NCBI GenBank assembly: GCA_023701365.1
Contig: JAMPXD010000005.1
Location: 1-57,739, forward strand
DNA length: 57,739 nucleotides
From: Geobacteraceae bacterium
GTDB taxonomy: Bacteria; Desulfobacterota; Desulfuromonadia; Geobacterales; Geobacteraceae
Direction: 5' to 3'
Shown here one piece after another: positions 50,302 through 57,739 of this stretch. The stretch's first letter is position 1, and each line of letters starts with the position of its first letter. The notes under the pieces were generated by a model. The model did no database searches, was not told where the DNA came from, and was given only the letters and a program-made list of their open reading frames with translations. The translations under genes and the position numbers were made by a program.

Positions 50302-51027
50302 TCACCCTGCAGCAGCATTGCTGGTGACGAATTCCCTCAGCTCGCAGAACCGCAGATGGCTTACCCCCTCTCCCGTTATCTCCCGAAACTCGACGCCGAA
50401 GCCGGCCGGCAGCTCCGGTCTCTGCAGGTTATCAGGCTGATTGACCCAGGCCACCCGCCCGCGCGCCACCGTCATGGCATAGGGGTTGGTCGGCAACCTG
50501 AAGGAGGTCACGATATCGCACCCCTGCTCGACCTTTGCCGCGGCTGACACGTAAAGGCCGTTCATGCCGATATCCCGGCTCTGCCCCTCGAAGTCCGAGC
50601 CCCCCACCCGCACAGACACCGGCACCCGACAGGGTATCCGCGGCCTGCGCCTTTCGACGACCGGGAGGAAGGAATGCGCCATATTCAGGAATTCACGCCC
50701 GAACAGCGGTTTCTGCTGGAACTTGTCGCACCCTGCCCCCTTGGTCGTTTCCGCCATCTCAGGGCTGCCACTGTCGCTGAGGAGAATCACCGGAGTCTGC
50801 CGCAGGCCGGCATCACCCTTGATGGCGGCACAGCAGGCGATACCATCCATTACCGGCATCTCCACGTCCATCACGACCAGGTCCGGCTTTTCTTTCCGGA
50901 CGAGCTCCAGCGCCTCCGCTCCGTTCCTGGCCATCAGGATCTGCACCGGGGAAGGCCGGAGAAACTCCTTCTGGACTTCCAGCAGGACCTTCACATCATC
51001 AACCAGCAGTATCTTTTTCTTGTACAT
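50302..51027 (-). CDS. Response regulator with C-terminal PilZ domain
   Basis: A 241-aa protein: receiver (1-120, acidic D10/D11, phosphoacceptor D54 in VVMDVEMP) and a PilZ-type domain (about 124-230). The PilZ arginine motif is RRRPRIPCR; the second motif reads DIGMNG instead of the usual D/N-x-S-x-x-G, so c-di-GMP binding is probable but not certain. GGAGGGAACC precedes the start. Receiver-PilZ proteins usually act by protein contact, for example on pili or motility. Confidence 0.88.
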   Translation of the reverse strand: MYKKKILLVDDVKVLLEVQKEFLRPSPVQILMARNGAEALELVRKEKPDLVVMDVEMPVMDGIACCAAIKGDAGLRQTPVILLSDSGSPEMAETTKGAGCDKFQQKPLFGREFLNMAHSFLPVVERRRPRIPCRVPVSVRVGGSDFEGQSRDIGMNGLYVSAAAKVEQGCDIVTSFRLPTNPYAMTVARGRVAWVNQPDNLQRPELPAGFGVEFREITGEGVSHLRFCELREFVTSNAAAG

Positions 51028-51246
51028 GGGGGTTCCCTCCTGCTGGCGCTAACCCGGCCAGACACCATTCCCATTCCAGAATGGTGCCAAACACCCGAAC
51101 ATGATTTTTTCCGTGTAAAGTCATCTGGTTAGGGAAAGGGGGCAGTGACCGGGAGCTGAAGGAATGGAACCTCCTGCGTCAACATTGTTTACAGCTGCGG
51201 CGCATCTGCGGCTGCGGGCCGCTCCAGACGCGGGATTACGGTGACC

Positions 51247-51279
51247 GTAAACAAAGTTTACAGTGTAAACTTTGTTTAC
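51247..51279. repeat. Perfect 33-bp AT-rich palindrome
   Basis: GTAAACAAAGTTTACA, a central G, then the exact complement. It contains the operator-like core GTTTACAGTGTAAAC. It lies in the 327-bp gap 51028-51354, which has no gene, upstream of the REC-PilZ gene; a half-site GTTTACAG recurs at about 51187. Confidence 0.88.
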
Positions 51280-51302
51280 CGGAACCGGTCGAGTTGCTGC
51301 CA

Positions 51303-51350
51303 CGTCCCTCTCCCCCTTGGAGAGGGTGGGCCGAAAGCCGGACCAGGGAG
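51303..51350. repeat. Dispersed hairpin repeat, second copy
   Basis: CCCTCTCCCCCTTGGAGAGGG plus CCGAAAGCCGG: the inverted counterpart of 22337-22386. Confidence 0.65.
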
Positions 51351-51354
51351 TGGC

Positions 51355-52800
51355 TCAGCCGGCGTATCCGGCCCCTTCCTGGTTTTTCAGATAGAGGGTG
51401 ATTGTCCCGGCCTCATAGATCATCCTGAAGATACGGAGGATGTGGGGATCGAACTGGCTTCCGGCAAACTCTTCCATGATGCTGATCGCCTCAGCGGCGG
51501 GCATCCCCTTGCGGTAGGGACGGTCGGAGGTCATGGCGTCAAAGGTGTCGGCAATGGTGATCACCCGCGCCTGCACAGGGATCTCCTCGGCGGCGATATG
51601 ATCGGGATAGCCCTTGCCGTCATACCATTCGTGGTGGTGCCTGATCCACTTGATGACATCCCGGAATTCGCTGATATTTGCGAGAATAAGGGCCCCCCTC
51701 GCCGGGTGCTCGTGGATCCTTTCCATCTCCTCCGGGGTGAGCCGGTCCGGTTTCATGAGGATGCTCTCGGGGGTGGCGATCTTGCCGATGTCATGGAGGA
51801 TGGCGGCGAGCTCCACCTGGCGCACCTCCTTCCTGCTCATCCCCAGCTCCTGGCAGATGGCCGTCGAGAAGCGCGCAACCCGGTTGGAATGGCCGTAGGT
51901 GTAAGGGTCCTTGGCGTCAATGGCCGAGGCGAGGGCCTCCACCGTATGGATGAAGAGCCCCCTTATTTCTTCATAAAGCTGGGCCTTTTTAATGGCAGCA
52001 GCCGCTTCCAGGGCGAACACCCCCATCAGCTTCAGCTCCTGCGACCAGAACTCCTCCCGGGAAAGCTTGTCGCAGGCGATCACCATCCCGATCCCCCTGC
52101 CGTCGGTCATCAGCGGGACGCAGAGGATGGAACGGACCGGATATGGGAAAACCATCCGCCCGTCGGCCTCGATATCGCAGATAGTTACCGGCTCCCCTTT
52201 CTCGAAGATCTGGCCGAGGAGGCCTGACTCAACTTTGGACCTGAACATGGCAGCCGCCCGCCTGTCCCGCCCCATGCTCAGCCTGGTGTAGAGCTCGTTG
52301 CCGGCCAGATCGAGCAGCAGCACCGAGATGTTCTGCACGCCGAGGATGCTTTGTCCCTCCTCCAGGATCTTCTGACAGATGCTTTCCACATCCATCTCGC
52401 TTCCCAGCTTGCTGGAAAGGGAGTAGATGAGGGCCTGCTCCTCGTACACCCGCACCACCTCGGCGGAAAGGTCGATGTTTTCCGCCTCGAGCCGCAGCGA
52501 GTTTTCCAGGCAGAAGGCGGCTCCCTTCAGGCTTGCGGTCAATTCCGGGGAGTGCGGGGAGGAGGAGGCAAGGCTCCCCGCCAGGTCACCGTTGAAATAG
52601 ATGGGAAAGGCGCTTGCCTCCCCGTGCGGCGATGACGGCTCCGGGGGAGAGCCTGACGGCGCCGCGCAGCCGGCAGACATGCTTATGACCGGTCGCCCTT
52701 CCCCGTCCATGATAACGAGTGGGAGCCTGAAGCACCGGGAGATCTCATCCAGAATCTCAGCCACCTTCTCCCGTGAAATTGCCTGCAAGACCCTTTCCAT
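51355..52800 (-). CDS. GAF/HD-GYP c-di-GMP phosphodiesterase
   Basis: A 481-aa protein: N-terminal sensor region, GAF domain (about 130-275, with LGVQNISVLLLD), and an HD-GYP domain (about 285-475). The HD pair is H336/D337 in ILHDIGK, followed by HEHPARG, HHHEWYDGKGYP (GYP at 397-399) and ADTFDAMTSDRPYRKG, a complete signature for hydrolysis of c-di-GMP. GGAGG with 8-nt spacing supports the ATG at 52800; a GTG five codons earlier lies inside that Shine-Dalgarno region. The start lies 44 bp inside the kinase gene, so translation is coupled. Confidence 0.92.
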   Translation of the reverse strand: MERVLQAISREKVAEILDEISRCFRLPLVIMDGEGRPVISMSAGCAAPSGSPPEPSSPHGEASAFPIYFNGDLAGSLASSSPHSPELTASLKGAAFCLENSLRLEAENIDLSAEVVRVYEEQALIYSLSSKLGSEMDVESICQKILEEGQSILGVQNISVLLLDLAGNELYTRLSMGRDRRAAAMFRSKVESGLLGQIFEKGEPVTICDIEADGRMVFPYPVRSILCVPLMTDGRGIGMVIACDKLSREEFWSQELKLMGVFALEAAAAIKKAQLYEEIRGLFIHTVEALASAIDAKDPYTYGHSNRVARFSTAICQELGMSRKEVRQVELAAILHDIGKIATPESILMKPDRLTPEEMERIHEHPARGALILANISEFRDVIKWIRHHHEWYDGKGYPDHIAAEEIPVQARVITIADTFDAMTSDRPYRKGMPAAEAISIMEEFAGSQFDPHILRIFRMIYEAGTITLYLKNQEGAGYAG

Positions 52801-54715
52801 ACCCGAAACCTCCACCGGCCATATCCTTGCCCCACTTCTTGGCGTAGGTCTTCTCGATCGCCATGATGAGGGGGTAAAGCCCTTCTCCGCCGTTTTTCCG
52901 GGCCGTGGTATCGAGGACCACCGTCTTGACGTATCTGCCGGTGGCCCCTCCCTGCACGAGGAAGAACGGAATTGACCTGTACCGCGGGGCTCCCTTCAGG
53001 GAAGCGACCACCTCTTCCAGCTTCCCCCGCCGGAAGGAGCCGATGATGACCCCCTGGAGAGGAGTGTTGCTGGTTGCGCTTGCCGCCTCCTCCTCGTCCA
53101 TGTAGAGGTCGGCACTGTACCCTTCCGCCCCCAGCAGCACCTGGAGGTTGCGGGCCTCCTCCTGATCGGAAGAAACGACGGAAAACCTCCCCCGGTTCTT
53201 CTGGAGCTGTTCGAATTGGGAGACGATCTGGTATCTGTCGAAAGGTTTCTCCAGGTAGCCGTCCGCTGCCAGACAGAGCTCGCCGCTGACTTGGCTCATG
53301 TATAGCGTCACCAGCATCACCTCGATCCCGCCACTCCTGGCCCAGTTCTCCAGCTCCAGGAACTCTTCCCCCCGCTCCAGAAAATCTGCTATGACAAGGC
53401 CGGGCTTGACGGCAGCAGTCAACGCCATCCCCCGCCTCAGGGTATCGGCGCCCAGCGTCTGATAACCGAGCTTTTCCAGGCGCTTTCGGAGCGCCTGCCT
53501 GATGGCGGTGCTTTCGTGCAGGACCAGGATCGGCCCATACCCCCTCCCGGCGGCTGCCTGCGCCTGGAATCCATCTTCGGCAGCAGGACGTTCACCTGCC
53601 CCGGCAAGGGGAACGGTAAAGTAAAAGGTGCTCCCCTTGCCGGGGGTGCTGTCAACCCAGATGTTGCCGCCGTGGTACTTCACGATCTTCCTGGCGATGC
53701 TCAAGCCGAGACCAGACCCCCGCGGCCGGTCAGGCACGCTTTCGGAGATCCGGTAGAATTCGTCAAAAATGATCTCCTTCTCCTCGGGGAAGATCCCCTC
53801 ACCGGTGTCAGCCACGAAGAATTCCGCATGTTCCCCCTTGGGACACACCCCGGCGGTGATCTTGCCGTCGGTCGTGAACTTGACGGCGTTGTTCAGGAGG
53901 TTGATCAGCACCTGGGTCAGCTGATCCCTGTCCCCCCTGACGGCGGGGAGATCGGGCGGCGCGTCGAGCTCCAGGGAGATTTTCTTCTCACCGGCCATCG
54001 GCGCCACCACCCTGGCGCTCTCGGCAAGGAGCTCGGCGGGGTTGATATGACTGATGTTCAACTCGAATTTGCCCGACTCGATCTTCAGCAGGTCGAGGTT
54101 TTCGTTCACCAGTACGGTCATCCGCTCGCTCTCCGAATTGATCGTCCGGAGAAACTCCCGCCGCGTCTCGCCGTCGATGTCGTCGTAACTGAGGAGTATC
54201 TCCGAATAGGAGCGGATCGAGGAGAGGGGGGTGCGCAGCTCATGGGAAACGTTGGCGAGAAACCGGCTCTTGTCCCGGTCGACTTCCTTCAGCCTGTTGT
54301 GGGCCTCCGCCAGGGCATCAAGGGTCGTCTGCAGGTTCATGCTCCTGTGCTTCAGGTCTCCGCTCAGGCTGTGGAAGGTGGCAATGGCGTTTTCGAACCT
54401 CCCCTTCTCGCCCTCCAGCGTCCGGACGATGAAGCCGGTGGTCAAGGTGACCAGGAAGAAGGAGAGTGCCTCAGCCAGGAGATCGAGAAGCTGGCGGCCG
54501 GGGGGGCGGTCAATGATGACCATAAGGACGAAGAGGATGCTGAAGGTAAACCCGGCCTGGAGCAGGAGGGTGTAGCTGAGCCGGAGAGCCAGCAGGACGA
54601 TGAGGGGGAAATAGGCGAATCTGAAAGGGCTCTGGCTGCCGCCGGTCAGAATGCAGAGCGCCAGCAGCAGGAGAATCGAAGCAGCCCACAGAATGCCCCA
54701 CCACCTGGTGTTCAT
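52757..54715 (-). CDS. Membrane hybrid histidine kinase with two degenerate receivers
   Basis: A 652-aa kinase. About four hydrophobic segments (8-98), coiled linker, HisKA with H158 in FLANVSHELRTPL, HATPase with QVLINLLNNAVKF, ADTGEGI and GSGLGLSI, then two receiver-like domains (about 395-510 and 515-635). The first lacks the acidic pair (VLHES) but keeps an Asp in VIADFLERG; in the second the acceptor position is Gly (VIIGSF). They are probably output or regulatory pseudo-receivers. It overlaps the upstream regulator gene by 4 bp and the HD-GYP gene by 44 bp. Confidence 0.9.
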   Translation of the reverse strand: MNTRWWGILWAASILLLLALCILTGGSQSPFRFAYFPLIVLLALRLSYTLLLQAGFTFSILFVLMVIIDRPPGRQLLDLLAEALSFFLVTLTTGFIVRTLEGEKGRFENAIATFHSLSGDLKHRSMNLQTTLDALAEAHNRLKEVDRDKSRFLANVSHELRTPLSSIRSYSEILLSYDDIDGETRREFLRTINSESERMTVLVNENLDLLKIESGKFELNISHINPAELLAESARVVAPMAGEKKISLELDAPPDLPAVRGDRDQLTQVLINLLNNAVKFTTDGKITAGVCPKGEHAEFFVADTGEGIFPEEKEIIFDEFYRISESVPDRPRGSGLGLSIARKIVKYHGGNIWVDSTPGKGSTFYFTVPLAGAGERPAAEDGFQAQAAAGRGYGPILVLHESTAIRQALRKRLEKLGYQTLGADTLRRGMALTAAVKPGLVIADFLERGEEFLELENWARSGGIEVMLVTLYMSQVSGELCLAADGYLEKPFDRYQIVSQFEQLQKNRGRFSVVSSDQEEARNLQVLLGAEGYSADLYMDEEEAASATSNTPLQGVIIGSFRRGKLEEVVASLKGAPRYRSIPFFLVQGGATGRYVKTVVLDTTARKNGGEGLYPLIMAIEKTYAKKWGKDMAGGGFGYGKGLAGNFTGEGG

Positions 54716-55089
54716 GGCTCACCCCGACCCAACAGAGTCCTGACCCGCGCCACCACTTCCCTGGGGCTGAAGGGCTTGGTCATATACTCATCCGCGCCGG
54801 CAGCCAGGCAGTTCTGCCGGTCCAGCTCCTGCCCCTTGCAGGTCAGAATGATGATATGGGTCCGTCTGAGTGCGGGATCGGACTTGATCGCCTTGCACAG
54901 CTCGATGCCGGTCCATTTCGGCATGACGATGTCGAGAAAGACGAGCCTTGGCGTCTCATCCCTTATTTTCGCGAGAGCATCCTCGCCGTTCCCCGCCACC
55001 GCCACGGTGAACCCCTCCCTGGTCAGGACAAAGGAGAGAGCCCGCACGACATGGGGTTCGTCATCGGCGACAACAATCTGGACAGCCAT
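54712..55089 (-). CDS. Single-domain response regulator
   Basis: A 125-aa receiver with acidic D9/D10, phosphoacceptor D53 in VFLDIVMPKW and a lysine in YMTKPFSPRE. No output domain. The ATGA overlap with the kinase start makes a tight RR-kinase-HD-GYP operon: this receiver may relay phosphate because the kinase's own receivers are degenerate. Confidence 0.93.
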   Translation of the reverse strand: MAVQIVVADDEPHVVRALSFVLTREGFTVAVAGNGEDALAKIRDETPRLVFLDIVMPKWTGIELCKAIKSDPALRRTHIIILTCKGQELDRQNCLAAGADEYMTKPFSPREVVARVRTLLGRGEP

Positions 55090-55346
55090 CGGTACCCCCC
55101 CATCAGGTTTGAAGTGAGAGTCAACCGGCTTCGCGCGCCAGCTTGCATTATTGTATCGTATTTTTTTAGTTTTGCAGGCAACAGGGGAATTTTGCCCGGG
55201 ATCAGGGGGGAATAAGGCGACCTGTCAGGAAGGGTTCAGGAATATCTTGCAGAATATCTTGCAGAAGGGGGGAGAAAGGGAGAAGCGTGTCAGCAGAGGC
55301 CGAAGGTGGCGGCCGGCCGGGTGCCGGCTTTCACGGCTTTCCGGCC

Positions 55347-55712
55347 TCAGAGCCCGGCCACCTTCCTGATGACCCCCTTGACCCGCTGGGGATCGAACGG
55401 TTTGATGATGTAGCCCCTGGCGCCGGCCCGCTTGGCCTCCTCCACCAGCGACTCCTGTCCCATGGCGCTGCACATCACCACCTTCGCCCCCTTGTCGAGG
55501 CCGGTGATCTCCCCCAGGGCCTCGATGCCGCTCTTCTTCGGCATGACGATATCCATGGTGGTAATGTCAGGGTGGAATTCCCGGTACTTCAGGACCGCCT
55601 CGGCCCCGTCGGCTGCCTCGGCCACCACCTCCCACCCCTCCTCTTCCAGGATGCCGCGCAAAAGGGTGCGCATGAACAGGGCATCATCCACAATCATGAT
55701 CTTGAGACCCAT
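55347..55712 (-). CDS. CheY-like response regulator
   Basis: A 121-aa single receiver: D9/D10, phosphoacceptor D54 in TTMDIVMPKKSG, and lysine in YIIKPFDPQRV. GGGAGGACGTG precedes the ATG. The frame is open upstream but with no family match there. It resembles chemotaxis-type CheY proteins; no chemotaxis genes are in view. Confidence 0.92.
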   Translation of the reverse strand: MGLKIMIVDDALFMRTLLRGILEEEGWEVVAEAADGAEAVLKYREFHPDITTMDIVMPKKSGIEALGEITGLDKGAKVVMCSAMGQESLVEEAKRAGARGYIIKPFDPQRVKGVIRKVAGL

Positions 55713-56072
55713 CACGTCCTCCCGTAAGGAAAAAGAGCCCGGGCGACCTTCCCCCGGCGGCGACATGCCGGCGCACCTTCCGTCACGGCAGGATGCGCCC
55801 GTTTGTCTATGCAAAGGTAGCAGGGGAGCGGCACGCTGGCAAGCATTTTTTCTTCCTTTTCCCCCTGTTGCGTCACATGAATCGGCATATTTCTGGGGCG
55901 GCGCAACTTCCCCCTCGACAAATCGGATTTTTTTCAATATATTTCCGGCATACTGTATACAAAAAACAGGCGCAGGGCACAGGGCTGAAGGCGCAAGGTT
56001 TTAGACCCTGAAAACCCTGAACCTTTAGCCTTTAGCCCGTCTTTTTTATCCCACCGAAAGGAGAAAATAATC
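55713..56072. other. Divergent intergenic region (360 bp)
   Basis: It must carry promoters for the CheY-like gene (minus) and fumarase (plus). I see an AT-rich part around 55925-55965 with GTATAC and a low-complexity stretch of GGGCT/CCCTGAAAACCCTGAACC/TTTAGCCTTTAGCCC at 55975-56040. No box pair is convincing and no gene is evident. Confidence 0.6.
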
Positions 56073-57695
56073 ATGTCCGTAAAAGAGTTCCACTACCAGG
56101 AGCCGTTCCCCCTCGGCCCCGACGCCACCAAGTACCGCCTCCTCACCAGGGAAGGGGTCTCCGTCTCCGAGTTCGAAGGAAAGCCGGTCCTCAAGGTCGA
56201 CCCGGCCGCCCTCACCTTCCTCGCCAACCAGGCGATGCGCGAGGTCTCCTTCCTGCTCCGCCCCGAGCACAACGAGATGGTCGCCAAGATCCTCACCGAC
56301 CCGGAAGCCTCGATGAACGACAAGGGGGTGGCGATCGCCATGCTGAGGAACGCCGAGGTCTCCGCCAAGTTCGAGCTCCCCATCTGCCAGGACACCGGCA
56401 CCGCCACCATCATGGGGAAGAAGGGGCAGCAGGTCTGGACCGGGGTCAACGACGAGGAGTACATCTCCCAGGGGGTCTACAAGACCTACACCGAGGAGAA
56501 CCTCCGCTACTCCCAGACCGTGGCGCTCGACATGTACGAGGAGATCAACACCGGCACCAACCTGCCGGCCCAGATCGACCTGTACGCCACCAAGGGGGAC
56601 GAGTACAAGTTCCTGTTCGTCGCCAAGGGTGGCGGCAGCGCCAACAAGACCTACCTCTACCAGGAGACCAAGGCGCTCTTGAACCCCGCCACCCTGGAGA
56701 AGTTCCTGATCGACAAGATGAAGACCCTCGGCACCGCCGCCTGCCCCCCCTACCACCTCGCCTTCGTGATCGGCGGCACCAGCGCCGAGACGTGCCTGAA
56801 GACGGTGAAACTCGCCTCCACCAAGTACCTGGACAGCCTCCCCACCGAAGGGAACGAGTTCGGCCAGGCCTTCCGCGACGTGGAGCTGGAGCAGAAGATC
56901 CTCGCGGCGGCCCAGAAACTCGGGATCGGCGCCCAGTTCGGCGGCAAGTACTTCGCCCATGACGTCCGGATCGTCCGCCTCCCCCGCCACGGCGCCTCCT
57001 GCCCGGTCGGGATGGGGGTCTCCTGCTCCGCCGACCGCAACATCAAGGCGAAGATCAACAAGGACGGGATCTGGCTGGAGGAGATGGACCGCGACCCGGG
57101 GCGGCTGATCCCCGAGGCCTACCGGAGAAAGCACGAGCACGGGGTAAAAATCGACCTGAACAAGCCGATCAAGGAGGTGCTGGCCGAGCTGACCAGGCAC
57201 CCGGTGGCGACGCCCCTGCTGCTCACCGGCACCATCGTGGTCGGCCGCGACATCGCCCACGCCAAGTTCAAGGAGATCATCGACGCCGGCAAGCCGGTGC
57301 CGGAGTATCTCCTCAATCACCCGATCTACTACGCCGGCCCGGCCAAGACCCCGGAAGGGAAGCCGTCCGGCTCGTTCGGCCCGACCACGGCGGGCAGGAT
57401 GGACTCCTACGTCGATCTGCTCCAGTCCAAGGGGGCCTGCCTGATCATGATCGCCAAGGGGAACCGGAGCCAGCAGGTGACCGACGCCTGCCAGAAGTAC
57501 GGCGGCTTCTACCTCGGCTCCATCGGCGGCCCGGCAGCGCTCCTGGCCGAGGAGAACATCAAGAAGGTCGAGTGCATCGACTTCCCCGAGCTGGGGATGG
57601 AGGCGGTCTGGAAGATCGAGGTGGTCGACTTCCCGGCGTTCATCCTGGTGGACGACAAGGGGAATGACTTCTTCAAGCAGCTCGGCTGTTTATAA
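56073..57695 (+). CDS. fumA: Class I (iron-sulfur) fumarate hydratase
   Basis: A 540-aa oxygen-sensitive fumarase that interconverts fumarate and malate. The three [4Fe-4S] ligands C105 (PICQDTGTA), C224 (TAACPPYH) and C318 (GVSCSADRN) fall at the same numbers as in E. coli FumA/FumB. The C-terminal beta domain carries [14 protein letters not shown] and [37 protein letters not shown] precedes the ATG. It fits an anaerobe with an active TCA cycle. The 44 nt after the stop hold only a partial GGGGCGAGGC-type repeat. Confidence 0.96.
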   Translation: MSVKEFHYQEPFPLGPDATKYRLLTREGVSVSEFEGKPVLKVDPAALTFLANQAMREVSFLLRPEHNEMVAKILTDPEASMNDKGVAIAMLRNAEVSAKFELPICQDTGTATIMGKKGQQVWTGVNDEEYISQGVYKTYTEENLRYSQTVALDMYEEINTGTNLPAQIDLYATKGDEYKFLFVAKGGGSANKTYLYQETKALLNPATLEKFLIDKMKTLGTAACPPYHLAFVIGGTSAETCLKTVKLASTKYLDSLPTEGNEFGQAFRDVELEQKILAAAQKLGIGAQFGGKYFAHDVRIVRLPRHGASCPVGMGVSCSADRNIKAKINKDGIWLEEMDRDPGRLIPEAYRRKHEHGVKIDLNKPIKEVLAELTRHPVATPLLLTGTIVVGRDIAHAKFKEIIDAGKPVPEYLLNHPIYYAGPAKTPEGKPSGSFGPTTAGRMDSYVDLLQSKGACLIMIAKGNRSQQVTDACQKYGGFYLGSIGGPAALLAEENIKKVECIDFPELGMEAVWKIEVVDFPAFILVDDKGNDFFKQLGCL

Positions 57696-57739
57696 CCTGC
57701 GGGGGCGAGGCATGCCGCGCACTGCCCTCGTAAATACGG

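Noticed and set aside
53516-55117. 533-codon plus-strand frame opposite the hybrid kinase
   Set aside because: Antisense shadow; the kinase and receiver on the minus strand overlap neatly and carry motifs.

Overview
The window is GC-rich delta-proteobacterial (Desulfuromonadota) DNA and looks like Geobacteraceae (Geobacter/Geotalea type). The evidence is the gene content: a hopanoid pathway with HpnH, HpnN and HpnI in an anaerobe, GEMM-I cyclic-dinucleotide riboswitches, large exported multicopper oxidases, a class I fumarase, a hybrid-cluster protein, and many c-di-GMP and two-component genes. The assignment is inferred from gene content and remembered gene order, not from a search.

Layout. 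(1) 1-5.6 kb, minus strand: start of tuf, the tRNA set Thr(GGT)-Gly(TCC)-Tyr(GTA)-Thr(TGT) in the same order as the E. coli thrU-tyrU-glyT-thrT-tufB operon, ygiQ, argC, rpsI, rplM and truA. (2) 5.7-18.6 kb, plus strand: two histidine kinases with an almost identical membrane anchor, a NarL-type regulator, then a GEMM-I riboswitch with an overlapping terminator in front of an FKBP isomerase, a small exported Lys-rich protein and three multicopper oxidases (1293, 729 and 525 aa). (3) 18.7-22.2 kb, minus strand again: two unlike asd genes and leuB. Block 2 therefore sits, in opposite orientation, inside what looks like one housekeeping series (leuB-asd-asd-truA-rplM-rpsI-argC). (4) 22.5-30.3 kb: a membrane GGDEF protein coupled to a lipoprotein, an Mla lipid-transport operon carrying a TolC-family gene (mlaE-mlaF-mlaD-tolC-mlaC), an Slp lipoprotein and a universal stress protein. 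(5) 30.4-41.6 kb: hopanoid and isoprenoid genes, hpnI, a methyltransferase and hpnN on minus; shc, hpnA, dxs and hpnH on plus. (6) 41.6-47.1 kb: an accessory stretch with two multicopper-oxidase C-terminal relics, a 989-aa double beta-propeller protein, a 221-aa exported protein of unknown function behind a second GEMM-I riboswitch, a perfect FNR-type box, and a Crp/Fnr regulator whose recognition helix fits that box. (7) 47.2-57.7 kb: methyltransferase, alpha/beta hydrolase, hcp, a REC-PilZ protein, an RR/kinase/HD-GYP operon, a CheY-like receiver and a class I fumarase.

How it may work together. Both riboswitches share one unusual co-varying pair (C21-G46 in Vc2 numbering) and have the same logic: the 3' strand of the aptamer is also the 5' strand of the terminator, so ligand should turn transcription on. 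They would place exported copper oxidases and an exported orphan protein under a cyclic dinucleotide, in a window that also encodes GGDEF, HD-GYP and PilZ proteins. The relics in region 6 suggest that it and the 9.5-18.6 kb cluster are two instalments of one exported redox system, one of them partly decayed.
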